Source: Candidatus Omnitrophota bacterium
Lineage (GTDB): Bacteria; Omnitrophota; Gorgyraeia; Tantalellales; Tantalellaceae
DNA: 13,729 nucleotides
Assembly: GCA_028717825.1 (NCBI GenBank)
Contig: JAQUNB010000002.1
Coordinates: forward strand, 1-13,729
Direction: 5' to 3'
Every line of letters begins with the position of its first letter. Position 1 is the first letter of the stretch. A program made the translations under genes and the position numbers. Shown piece by piece: positions 5,671 to 11,764 of the stretch. A model generated the notes under the pieces. That model searched no databases and was not told the origin of the DNA. It was given only the letters and a program-made list of their open reading frames with translations.

Positions 5671-6219
5671 CTATTTACAGTTCATTTGCAAACGATCATA
5701 TATATTCTTGCCCTTGCGATCGACCGCCACGACAAGGGGAAAATTGAGAACTTCCAGTTCGTACACGGCTTCCGGTCCCAAGTCCTTGAACGCTATCATC
5801 CTACAGGAAGTAACCTTCTCGCTCAGATAAGCGCCTGCACCTGCCGGGGCGATAAAATATACGGCACCGTTACTTTTTATAGCTTGGATCACATCTTTCG
5901 ATCTTGAGCCTTTCCCTATCATCCCTGCCAATCCCTTATTCAGCAATACTCCCGTAAATTTATCCATCCTACCGGAAGTGGTGGGCCCGCACGAACCGAT
6001 TATCCTGTTTTTTGCCGGAGTCGGACCGCAGTAATAGATCACTTTCCCCTTGATATCGAACGGTATTTTTTTGCCGTTTTTAAACAGCTGCGTGATCCTT
6101 AGATGGGCCTGATCCCTCAAGGCAAAGATCTTCCCGCTAAGAAAAATTTTATCCCCGTGTTTTAAGGATAAAATTGTTTTTTTATCCAGCGGAGTATGTA
6201 TTTTTTTGATTTTTCCCAT
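5671..6219 (-). CDS. Class I (Fe-S) fumarate hydratase, beta subunit
   Basis: This 182-residue protein corresponds to the C-terminal half of single-chain class I fumarases such as FumA. With the alpha subunit encoded just upstream it would convert fumarate and L-malate in the cytoplasm. Recognisable parts are 'ALRDQAHLRI' (33-42), 'YYCGPTPAKN' (62-71), the signature 'GSCGPTTSGRMDKFTG' (75-90) and 'IAPAGAGAYLSEKV' (123-136). The start lies four bases after the alpha stop with no clear Shine-Dalgarno sequence, suggesting coupled translation and equal dosage. The L(+)-tartrate dehydratase beta subunit (TtdB) is a close relative and cannot be fully excluded by eye, but no tartrate gene is nearby. 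Confidence 0.88.
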   Translation of the reverse strand: MGKIKKIHTPLDKKTILSLKHGDKIFLSGKIFALRDQAHLRITQLFKNGKKIPFDIKGKVIYYCGPTPAKNRIIGSCGPTTSGRMDKFTGVLLNKGLAGMIGKGSRSKDVIQAIKSNGAVYFIAPAGAGAYLSEKVTSCRMIAFKDLGPEAVYELEVLNFPLVVAVDRKGKNIYDRLQMNCK

Positions 6220-6222
6220 AAT

Positions 6223-7071
6223 TTAAATTTTACACGTCGCGCTTCTAAGCGCATGACACGAGATATTCACAGCTACAGGGAGCCCCGCAATATGTGTCGG
6301 CGCAGTCTCTATATTTACACCCAGCACAGTCGAAGCACCTCCTAAGCCCATAACACCTATTTTAAGACCATTTACCCTCTTTTGAATATTCTTCTCGATC
6401 TTTTGAATATGCTTTTTAGGATTATATTTACCAACCGGCCTTAGAAGCGCTTTTTTTGCCAAATAGGCGCTATATTCCGTCGTTCCGCCTATGCCTATTC
6501 CTAATATAAACGGCGGGCAGGCATCGGGTCCGGCTAGCTTCACGGTTTCGACACAAAAATCGACAATATCTTTATCGGTGCTTGTGGGATTCATCATTTT
6601 AATTCTGCTTTTATTTTCGCTCCCAAAGCCTTTCGGCATTACCGATATTTTCACCCTATCCCCTTTTACTATATCCATATGCATTATACACGGAGTATTC
6701 GTGCCGGTGTTTTTTCTTATCAGGGGATCCTCGACCACCGATTTACGAAAGCAATTCTTCTCGTAAGACGCTTTAACTCCACGAGTTACAGCGTCTCTTA
6801 ATAGCCCGCCTTTAATGACAACATTCTGCCCTATGTCGACAAAAACAGTCGCTACACCCGTATCCTGACAAATGGGTAAGTTTTTTCTTCGCGCGATGCG
6901 GGCATTTTCAAGAAGGATCTCCATCATTTCTCTCGAGATCGAGTTTTTCTTTTCACTACAACAGGATCTTTTCAAAGCTTTCTCTACATCGGATCTCAGG
7001 AAGATATTCGCCTCGAAACATAATTCTTCGACAACTTTTTCTATTTTTTTTGCTTCCACATAACGTAACAT
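6223..7071 (-). CDS. Class I (Fe-S) fumarate hydratase, alpha subunit
   Basis: The 282-residue alpha subunit carries the oxygen-labile [4Fe-4S] cluster that acts as Lewis acid in adding or removing water. Three cysteines sit in the contexts expected for cluster ligands: Cys68 in 'LPICQDTGVATVF', Cys185 in 'GPDACPPFILGIGIGGT' and Cys272 in 'ISCHALRSAT'. The segment 'KNTGTNTPCIMHMDIV' (120-135) and 'MPKGFGSENKSR' (145-156) are also typical. Its ATG shares one base with the murI stop (TAATG), so the two are translationally coupled. Length matches stand-alone alpha subunits of archaea and many anaerobes. As with the beta subunit, tartrate dehydratase (TtdA) is the main alternative. Presence between murI and rph is unusual. 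Confidence 0.9.
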   Translation of the reverse strand: MLRYVEAKKIEKVVEELCFEANIFLRSDVEKALKRSCCSEKKNSISREMMEILLENARIARRKNLPICQDTGVATVFVDIGQNVVIKGGLLRDAVTRGVKASYEKNCFRKSVVEDPLIRKNTGTNTPCIMHMDIVKGDRVKISVMPKGFGSENKSRIKMMNPTSTDKDIVDFCVETVKLAGPDACPPFILGIGIGGTTEYSAYLAKKALLRPVGKYNPKKHIQKIEKNIQKRVNGLKIGVMGLGGASTVLGVNIETAPTHIAGLPVAVNISCHALRSATCKI

Positions 7072-7877
7072 TATAGTATCACCTTTTTTATATCAAGATT
7101 TTCCTTAAAGAATATACTAGCAACGTTCCTAAAAGCTTCTACATTATCACTTACAAAACATTTTATTTTGCCAGAGCGTTTTCTCCCGTATGCGCTTAGC
7201 CCTTTATCGCGCAGTATACTGTCAACCTCTCTCGCCACGGCGAACGAAGAATCCACAAGTTTAACATCCTTCATTACTTTTCCGATAACACTTTTCAAGA
7301 TCGGATAATGCGTACAGCCTAATATTAACGTATCAATGTCTTTTTCTCTGAAGGTTTTTAGATACCTGCCGGCCATCTCAAAAGTAACAGGATCATTTAT
7401 CATCTTGTTCTCTACAAGCGGCACAAAAAGCGGACAGCATCCCTGAAATATCCTGTATCTCGAACTCACTTTTTTTAGTTCTTTTACATACGCTCCGCTT
7501 GATACAGTGGAATGGGTCCCTATCACCCCTATCCTCTTATTTTTGGAGACTTTTACGGCTTCTTTCACTCCCGGCACTATTACCCCAATGACCGGAATGT
7601 CATATGTTTTTTTCAAGGCCTGCAGGCTAAGGCTTGAGGCGGTGTTACACGCCACAACTACCATTTTTACCTTTTTAGCGATCATAAAGTTCACGATCTC
7701 ATGGGCAAACCGTATGATGGTATCTTTCGATTTATTTCCGTAAGGTACGCGCGCGGTATCCCCAAAATAGATGATATCCTCATCCGGAATACTACGCCTT
7801 ATGCTCCTAGCGACAGTAAGACCTCCTACCCCAGAATCAAATACACCTATTGGCCTATTATCGTATAATTTTTCCAT
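7071..7877 (-). CDS. murI: Glutamate racemase
   Basis: The enzyme interconverts L- and D-glutamate without cofactor and supplies D-Glu for peptidoglycan. The 268-residue reading from ATG 7877 has the full set of marks: 'IGVFDSGVGGLTVAR' with Asp14, 'DTARVPYGNKS' (40-50), and the two catalytic cysteines Cys77 in 'VVACNTASS' and Cys188 in 'LGCTHYP'. I chose 7877 because AAAGGCGG lies just upstream and 'MEKLYDNRPIGVFDSG' is the usual N-terminal length. An in-frame start at 7943 would add 22 atypical residues and overlap holA by 44 bases. It lies 22 bases after holA and overlaps the fumarase alpha start by one base. Confidence 0.96.
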   Translation of the reverse strand: MEKLYDNRPIGVFDSGVGGLTVARSIRRSIPDEDIIYFGDTARVPYGNKSKDTIIRFAHEIVNFMIAKKVKMVVVACNTASSLSLQALKKTYDIPVIGVIVPGVKEAVKVSKNKRIGVIGTHSTVSSGAYVKELKKVSSRYRIFQGCCPLFVPLVENKMINDPVTFEMAGRYLKTFREKDIDTLILGCTHYPILKSVIGKVMKDVKLVDSSFAVAREVDSILRDKGLSAYGRKRSGKIKCFVSDNVEAFRNVASIFFKENLDIKKVIL

Positions 7878-7899
7878 ATTCCGCCTTTTAAACCCTACT

Positions 7900-8865
7900 T
7901 CATGAACCAGCATAATAACCGGACATACGTGGCTCTTTAACAAGGTTTACAATAAGCATCTCGATCGCCATATTAGCTTCTTTTTTCCCGGTTTTTATAT
8001 CCTTATCCGTTTCCAAAACAAGCAAAGTCCATCTTTCGATCTTTTTTTTGCTATATTTTTTAGCCTGATCATATAATTTTTTTACAAAAAATGGAGAATA
8101 TTTCATTTCGGCGGCAATACGGTCAATGCCCATGCCTTTCGACGAGTAAAGAACCATATTCTGCACCATTTTAATATGCCAACCGAGATAGCCCAGGATC
8201 TCAAAACTCTGTTTTTTCTGATCGTAAAGATCCTTTAAGATCCTGAACGCCCAATCCGCATCGCCAGCATTTATCGCGTCTACCAGCTTAAAGATATTAT
8301 CTGTTACCGTACGCCCCACTATTTTTTCCACGTGTGACGTTTCTATTTTTTCACCGCTAGCAAAGTTCAAAAGTTTATCCAGCTCCGTTTTGATCCCCGA
8401 AGTATCATCCCCTTTAAGACAGGTAATAAGCTCTGCCGCTTCTCTTGATATATCTGCGCCATTTTTTTTAAAATACCCGATGATCCATTTTTTCATACTT
8501 TCCGCGTCGGGTCTATCGGCTTTTATTATTTGCATTTCTTTCGGCAGTTTACCGTAATTAGCGCTATCTTTGAACGCATTGTCACAGGTAAGGACGAGAA
8601 CACTGGTCTCCATGGATCTTTTTAGGTATGCGTAAATAGCGTTGAGAAAAACATCGCCCGCGCCCTTATCAACCTTAACTACGGTAACCCTTTTAGACGC
8701 CAAAAAAGGTACCGTTTCCAAAGAATCCATTATCGCGTCGATATTGTCAGAAGAAAAAACGGAAAAATTAAGCTCCGCTTCTTTAGGGGAGATGTATTTA
8801 TCCCTGATTTTGCTTATTTCGCTCGCCCTAATGTACTCATCATCACCTATAATAAGATAATTCAT
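7900..8865 (-). CDS. holA: DNA polymerase III delta subunit
   Basis: This 321-residue clamp-loader subunit opens the beta sliding clamp. It shows the family start 'MNYLIIGDDEYIRASEI' and a hydrophobic core '...TSVLVLTCDNA' (about 87-97). The signature 'GDDTSGIKTELDKLLNFAS' (about 152-170) corresponds to the conserved 'ND...I..ELEKL' segment. The collar region includes 'RTVTDNIFKLVDAINAGD' and a C-terminal helical bundle. No Walker A motif is present, as expected for delta. The Shine-Dalgarno sequence is weak (GCCGG upstream). It is the first gene of the run holA-murI-fumarase-rph-rdgB and lies just past the terminator of lptE. The lptE-holA order is also found in Escherichia coli, which supports both calls. 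Confidence 0.9.
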   Translation of the reverse strand: MNYLIIGDDEYIRASEISKIRDKYISPKEAELNFSVFSSDNIDAIMDSLETVPFLASKRVTVVKVDKGAGDVFLNAIYAYLKRSMETSVLVLTCDNAFKDSANYGKLPKEMQIIKADRPDAESMKKWIIGYFKKNGADISREAAELITCLKGDDTSGIKTELDKLLNFASGEKIETSHVEKIVGRTVTDNIFKLVDAINAGDADWAFRILKDLYDQKKQSFEILGYLGWHIKMVQNMVLYSSKGMGIDRIAAEMKYSPFFVKKLYDQAKKYSKKKIERWTLLVLETDKDIKTGKKEANMAIEMLIVNLVKEPRMSGYYAGS

Positions 8866-8896
8866 ATTGAACCGGCGTTTTTGACTGAAATTTTAG

Positions 8897-8929
8897 AAAA
8901 AAAGAAGCCAGAAATATTCTGACTTCTTT
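8897..8929 (-). terminator. Rho-independent terminator after the lptE-like gene
   Basis: On the minus strand AAGAAGTCAGAA pairs with TTCTGGCTTCTT (8928-8917 and 8913-8902) around a three-base loop, a 12-bp stem with one G-U pair. It runs directly into a run of seven Ts (8903-8897). It sits 41 bases after the lptE-like stop and about 30 bases before holA, so holA either depends on readthrough or on a promoter I could not identify. Confidence 0.8.
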
Positions 8930-8969
8930 AAACACGCTCATCACGGATCATTGCATTATGCAGCAAGTG

Positions 8970-9506
8970 TCACCACGATTCTACAATTCTTTCTAAAATA
9001 CGCTGAGAAAGATCCTTGGCTGCGGCGTTTACAGCCTCCGATTCACTCTCTGTTTTAGGCCCATTAACCGTATAATCCGTCTGCCCCATAAATCCTGATT
9101 CCTTCCATAGAAGTTGATTTGTATGGTTATCGTACAACTCAAGGTCAACGTATATCTCTACACGTAATTCTTCTACGTTATCATTATTATCATAACTTAA
9201 CGGAAATTGCCGGAATTCCTTCAGCGTCCCCTTAAGCAGAAGATCCGCTTCTGTTTCGCTTTTTACCATCAAGCTCTTATCAAGAAGAAAATTATCAATG
9301 ACGGTTTTTGTGATATTAGTCTCAAGCCCCGGCCAATAAGAATACTCCGGCCTTCTGTTAGAGATTTCCTTATTGAAATCAATGCCGTTGACAAAATTAT
9401 CTACATGGATAGATTTTTGGTTTTCGGGGAGTATGGCTCTTGTTGTATAGCCGCATCCGCCCGTAAGCACCAAACACGCAAACACTATCGAAAGAATATA
9501 CTTCAT
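8970..9506 (-). CDS. lptE: LptE-like LPS-assembly lipoprotein
   Basis: The 178-residue product starts with a short lipoprotein signal, 'MKYILSIVFACLVLTGGC', with lipid-attachment candidate Cys18. The lipobox is slightly off consensus (TGG-C with Leu at -4). The mature part opens 'GYTTRAILPENQKSIHVDNF', closely resembling LptE, the outer-membrane lipoprotein that plugs the LptD pore for LPS export. Later 'EADLLLKGTLKEF' (about 85-97) and 'ELRVEIYVDLELYD' (113-126) follow the LptE/LptE-like pattern. It starts two bases after the bamD-like stop, using AAGGA inside that gene as ribosome binding site. LptD is not in this window. Confidence is good for the family and moderate for an LPS role, because distant LptE families are poorly characterised. 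Confidence 0.8.
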   Translation of the reverse strand: MKYILSIVFACLVLTGGCGYTTRAILPENQKSIHVDNFVNGIDFNKEISNRRPEYSYWPGLETNITKTVIDNFLLDKSLMVKSETEADLLLKGTLKEFRQFPLSYDNNDNVEELRVEIYVDLELYDNHTNQLLWKESGFMGQTDYTVNGPKTESESEAVNAAAKDLSQRILERIVESW

Positions 9507-9507
9507 A

Positions 9508-10467
9508 TTAGTCCTTAATTTTCTTTTCCAATTTACTTATTTTTTCCCTCGCCTTTTGGGCAGCTTGTGTATCAGGAAATTTAGAGGTAACATCTCTGTA
9601 ATATATCACGGCGCTCCTATACTTCCCTTGGCGTTCATAAAAAGTCGCGACATTAAAAACACTATCGGCTTTTTTATTCCTAAGTTCGCTCAATACCTTT
9701 TCGGCGTCATTTGCAACGCTCGGGACAGGGCTAGAGGTCGATATCTCTTTGAATTCTTTAAGCGCTTCTTCCGTGCTTTCCTGATCATATTCCGGATTAA
9801 GTGATGCATCATACCTTGTATAGGCCAACTGGTATTTAGCCTCGGGGACAAGCCTGCTCTCGGGATAGTCGTTAATTATTTTCTCATAAGCTTCTATAGC
9901 TTCCGTATACCTGAACATCCTTCGATAGCATTCCGCCATTTTAAATAACGACCTCTCTGCGAGCTTTCCAAAGGGGTTGTTATCGACTATTTTCTTATAC
10001 ACTTCTACAGCGCGGTCGAGTGAGATCGATAATTCAAGCTCCATCAGCTTCGCGCTTTCTTTTGACTGGAAAATATTTGCAATATTATATTCCCTTTTAA
10101 TTATCTCATCCATCCGTTGTGTATACGGATAATTATCGATCGTTTTCTGGTAATTTTGGAACGCGAAGTAATATTTGCCTGCCTCTTCGTAGGCCCTGCC
10201 GGCGTAATACTGAGCTTCGGGGGCCTGTTCTGAATCAGAATAAAATTTGATGAACCGTACGAATTCTTCCGCAGCACGTTTAAAATCTTTCTGCTGAAAA
10301 AAACTCATTGCCCAGTCATACTGTTCACGTGGTGTATCTTTTACCGCGAATTTAGGATTGACCATAGTCTTACTTTTCGGAGTCCAGATCCAAAACGCGT
10401 ATGAACTATTTGTCCAAACAAAAAAAACAGAAATGACCGTAGCAAAAACTATAAGATTTTTTCTCAT
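9508..10467 (-). CDS. BamD/YfiO-like TPR protein
   Basis: The 319-residue protein has a cleavable-looking signal (1-24, ending 'TNSSYA'), then tetratricopeptide-type helix pairs at about 47-80, 84-117, 173-205 and 267-300. BamD, the TPR lipoprotein of the outer-membrane barrel assembly complex, has this architecture. The patterns 'YDWAMSFFQQKDFKRAAEEFVRF' (50-72) and 'PEAQYYAGRAYEEAGKYYFA' (83-102) are BamD/YbgF-like. Unlike canonical BamD no cysteine follows the signal, so it is not an evident lipoprotein and it is longer than typical BamD (about 240). A general periplasmic TPR or CpoB-like protein is the alternative. It leads the bamD-lptE unit, with a promoter about 80-105 bases upstream. 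No clear Shine-Dalgarno sequence precedes ATG 10467. Confidence 0.7.
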   Translation of the reverse strand: MRKNLIVFATVISVFFVWTNSSYAFWIWTPKSKTMVNPKFAVKDTPREQYDWAMSFFQQKDFKRAAEEFVRFIKFYSDSEQAPEAQYYAGRAYEEAGKYYFAFQNYQKTIDNYPYTQRMDEIIKREYNIANIFQSKESAKLMELELSISLDRAVEVYKKIVDNNPFGKLAERSLFKMAECYRRMFRYTEAIEAYEKIINDYPESRLVPEAKYQLAYTRYDASLNPEYDQESTEEALKEFKEISTSSPVPSVANDAEKVLSELRNKKADSVFNVATFYERQGKYRSAVIYYRDVTSKFPDTQAAQKAREKISKLEKKIKD

Positions 10468-10545
10468 GATAACATTAGAGTATGTTTAAATAGACAAAAC
10501 AGACATTCGGCTAATAAGAACTAAACGCGACAAGACGATTTTTTA

Positions 10546-10574
10546 ATTTTATAACATATACTTATGGCTGTCAA
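10546..10574 (-). promoter_or_regulatory. Sigma70-type promoter for bamD-like and lptE-like genes
   Basis: On the minus strand a perfect -35 TTGACA (10574-10569) is followed after 17 bases by TAAAAT (10551-10546); the overlapping TATAAA at 15 bases is an alternative -10. The start point would be near 10539, giving a leader of about 70 nt before the ATG at 10467. It lies immediately after the probable terminator of the upstream PilZ gene. Confidence 0.7.
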
Positions 10575-10588
10575 ACATAAAGGTTTTT

Positions 10589-10612
10589 AAAAAACCGCTC
10601 TTTAACGGGCGG
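10589..10612 (-). terminator. Possible short terminator after the first PilZ gene
   Basis: On the minus strand CCGC (10612-10609) pairs with GCGG (10598-10595), followed at once by six Ts (10594-10589). It begins five bases after the PilZ stop. The stem is only four GC pairs, so strength is uncertain, but position and T-tract are right. Confidence 0.4.
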
Positions 10613-10616
10613 GAAC

Positions 10617-11024
10617 TTAATCAATATCCCCCGAACCTATGCCTGGTTTTCTCCTATTTTCACCTGCGTCGTTATAGAGGGATAAGCTGCTGACGTATTG
10701 CGACACTAATTCTTTATCCTCTTTTGATATTTCGAGAAACTTATTTCCGATATCGTAGTCTTCGGCGGCAGTACCTTTTTTTATCCATGCCACTTTTGAT
10801 ATAGCCTTAATAGATTTTGTGAACATGGGCATGTCCAGCTCCAGAATAAGTCTGCAGGCCCTTGAAATAAATTCCGGGGCTTCGAATCGTATTCCACCTT
10901 CGCTAAGATTCTTTGTTAAGACACTGGTCTTACCTGATTCGGCGGGATTCCCTAATTTGTAATACTTTACTGGAATATGAACATCGACTCTGGGATACCG
11001 TCTCTTTTCTATACCCTTTTCCAT
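10617..11024 (-). CDS. PilZ-domain protein (putative c-di-GMP receptor), copy A
   Basis: This is a single-domain protein of 135 residues. The two binding motifs of PilZ are present: RxxxR as 'RRYPR' (8-12) and (D/N)xSxxG as 'NLSEGG' (39-44). By family these residues clamp cyclic-di-GMP, and small PilZ proteins act as effectors by protein-protein contact. Conserved body segments are 'ACRLILELDMP' and 'KAISKVAWIKK'. The C-terminal ~20 residues are charged and look disordered. ATG 11024 has a strong GGAGGGG ribosome binding site. It is clearly paralogous to the PilZ gene upstream; the two align without gaps through both motifs. A hairpin between them and a separate -10 suggest independent transcription. 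Targets are unknown; no pilus or cellulose gene is nearby. Confidence 0.9.
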   Translation of the reverse strand: MEKGIEKRRYPRVDVHIPVKYYKLGNPAESGKTSVLTKNLSEGGIRFEAPEFISRACRLILELDMPMFTKSIKAISKVAWIKKGTAAEDYDIGNKFLEISKEDKELVSQYVSSLSLYNDAGENRRKPGIGSGDID

Positions 11025-11119
11025 ATCCCCTCCTCTTCTTGTTAGAAGATAAATATATGAAATTTCAAAAACGAAATCTTAGATAACTTGGCAACTATTA
11101 AAGGATTTCAGTCCTAACA

Positions 11120-11125
11120 ATTATA
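11120..11125 (-). promoter_or_regulatory. -10 element for PilZ copy A
   Basis: The minus strand reads GGTATAAT, a perfect -10 (11125-11120). A weak -35 candidate TTCAAA lies 17 bases upstream, inside the hairpin that ends the previous transcript. The leader would be about 85-90 nt. The same GGTATAAT string precedes the other PilZ gene. Confidence 0.5.
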
Positions 11126-11131
11126 CCACAT

Positions 11132-11171
11132 AATAAAAAAGTTTGAAATCTCGATATCAAACTTTTTTATT
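11132..11171. terminator. Bidirectional-looking hairpin between the two PilZ genes
   Basis: AATAAAAAAGTTTGA (11132-11146) and TCAAACTTTTTTATT (11157-11171) are a perfect 15-bp inverted pair around a ten-base loop. Poly-A and poly-T lie in the outer stem, so either transcript ends in a U-rich arm. On the minus strand it would end the PilZ copy B transcript, 133 bases past its stop. Confidence 0.65.
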
Positions 11172-11231
11172 GTACTAAAATATCGTCACTTTTTGAGTAT
11201 TTTAGAGAACTCCCGAAAGAAAGGGCGTATT

Positions 11232-11286
11232 GCTGTTGAGATCAAGTCAGACACGTTCTTTTTTTTACCGTACCGATCTCAACAGC
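11232..11286. repeat. 12-bp perfect inverted repeat in the 3' region of PilZ copy B
   Basis: GCTGTTGAGATC (11232-11243) and GATCTCAACAGC (11275-11286) are perfect inverse copies separated by 31 bases that contain a run of Ts on the plus strand. It lies about 18 bases after the PilZ copy B stop. With no T-tract after the stem on the minus strand it is not an ordinary terminator; it may be an operator-like site or a transcript end structure. Confidence 0.5.
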
Positions 11287-11303
11287 CCAAGTTTGATGCG
11301 GGT

Positions 11304-11717
11304 TTATTCCACGTTTATGAGTTTTTTGGAATCGTTTTCCTGTCGGCCGGCGTTTTCCGTGTTCTTCGCCCCAAGGAAGTTATCAATATACTCTGTTACA
11401 AGCTTGATATCTTCTCTGGACATCTCAAGGAATTGGTTCCCGATTTCGTATTCCTTGCCCGACTCGGTCTTTCGTATCCAAGCAACTTTTGAGATAGCTT
11501 TGATCGGTTTTGTAATTGAAGGAATATCCAATTCCAAAATCAATCTACACGCCATGGAAACGAATTCCGGTGTCCTGAAGCGTATCCCGCCCTGGCTCAT
11601 GTTCTTGCTTATAGAACCAGTGATCTGGCTGCCCGCTCCTTCCCTAAGCTTATAATAGCGTATGGGAATATGGGTCTCCACCCTCGGGTGTTTCCTTTGT
11701 TCCGTTTTTTTAACCAC
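11304..11717 (-). CDS. PilZ-domain protein (putative c-di-GMP receptor), copy B
   Basis: This is a single-domain protein of 137 residues with RxxxR as 'RKHPR' (8-12) and (D/N)xSxxG as 'NMSQGG' (39-44), the complete cyclic-di-GMP binding pattern. It shares 'HIPI/VxYYKL', 'GGIRF', 'ACRLILELD' and 'KAISKVAWI' with copy A at identical positions, so the pair arose by tandem duplication. The C-terminal 25 residues differ and are polar. The start is GTG (11717), supported by GGAGG six bases upstream. It has its own -10 (TATAAT at 11747-11742). It stands directly downstream of the repeat-subtilase gene, separated by 47 bases. Whether the three genes act together is inference. Confidence 0.9.
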   Translation of the reverse strand: MVKKTEQRKHPRVETHIPIRYYKLREGAGSQITGSISKNMSQGGIRFRTPEFVSMACRLILELDIPSITKPIKAISKVAWIRKTESGKEYEIGNQFLEMSREDIKLVTEYIDNFLGAKNTENAGRQENDSKKLINVE

Positions 11718-11741
11718 GTCTTACCTCCATTTTACGTATAC

Positions 11742-11747
11742 ATTATA
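11742..11747 (-). promoter_or_regulatory. -10 element for PilZ copy B
   Basis: The minus strand reads GGTATAATGTATAC with a perfect TATAAT about 25 bases before the GTG start. No convincing -35 is present at 16-18 bases; that stretch is A-rich, which might act as an UP-like or alternative contact. Transcription would start only about 18 bases before the GTG, leaving a very short leader. Confidence 0.5.
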
Positions 11748-11764
11748 CCAAATTTTTTGTTTTT

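Noticed and set aside
7878..7943. 22-residue N-terminal extension of MurI
   Set aside because: It would overlap holA by 44 bases and adds residues not expected in the family; the ATG at 7877 has a better ribosome binding site.
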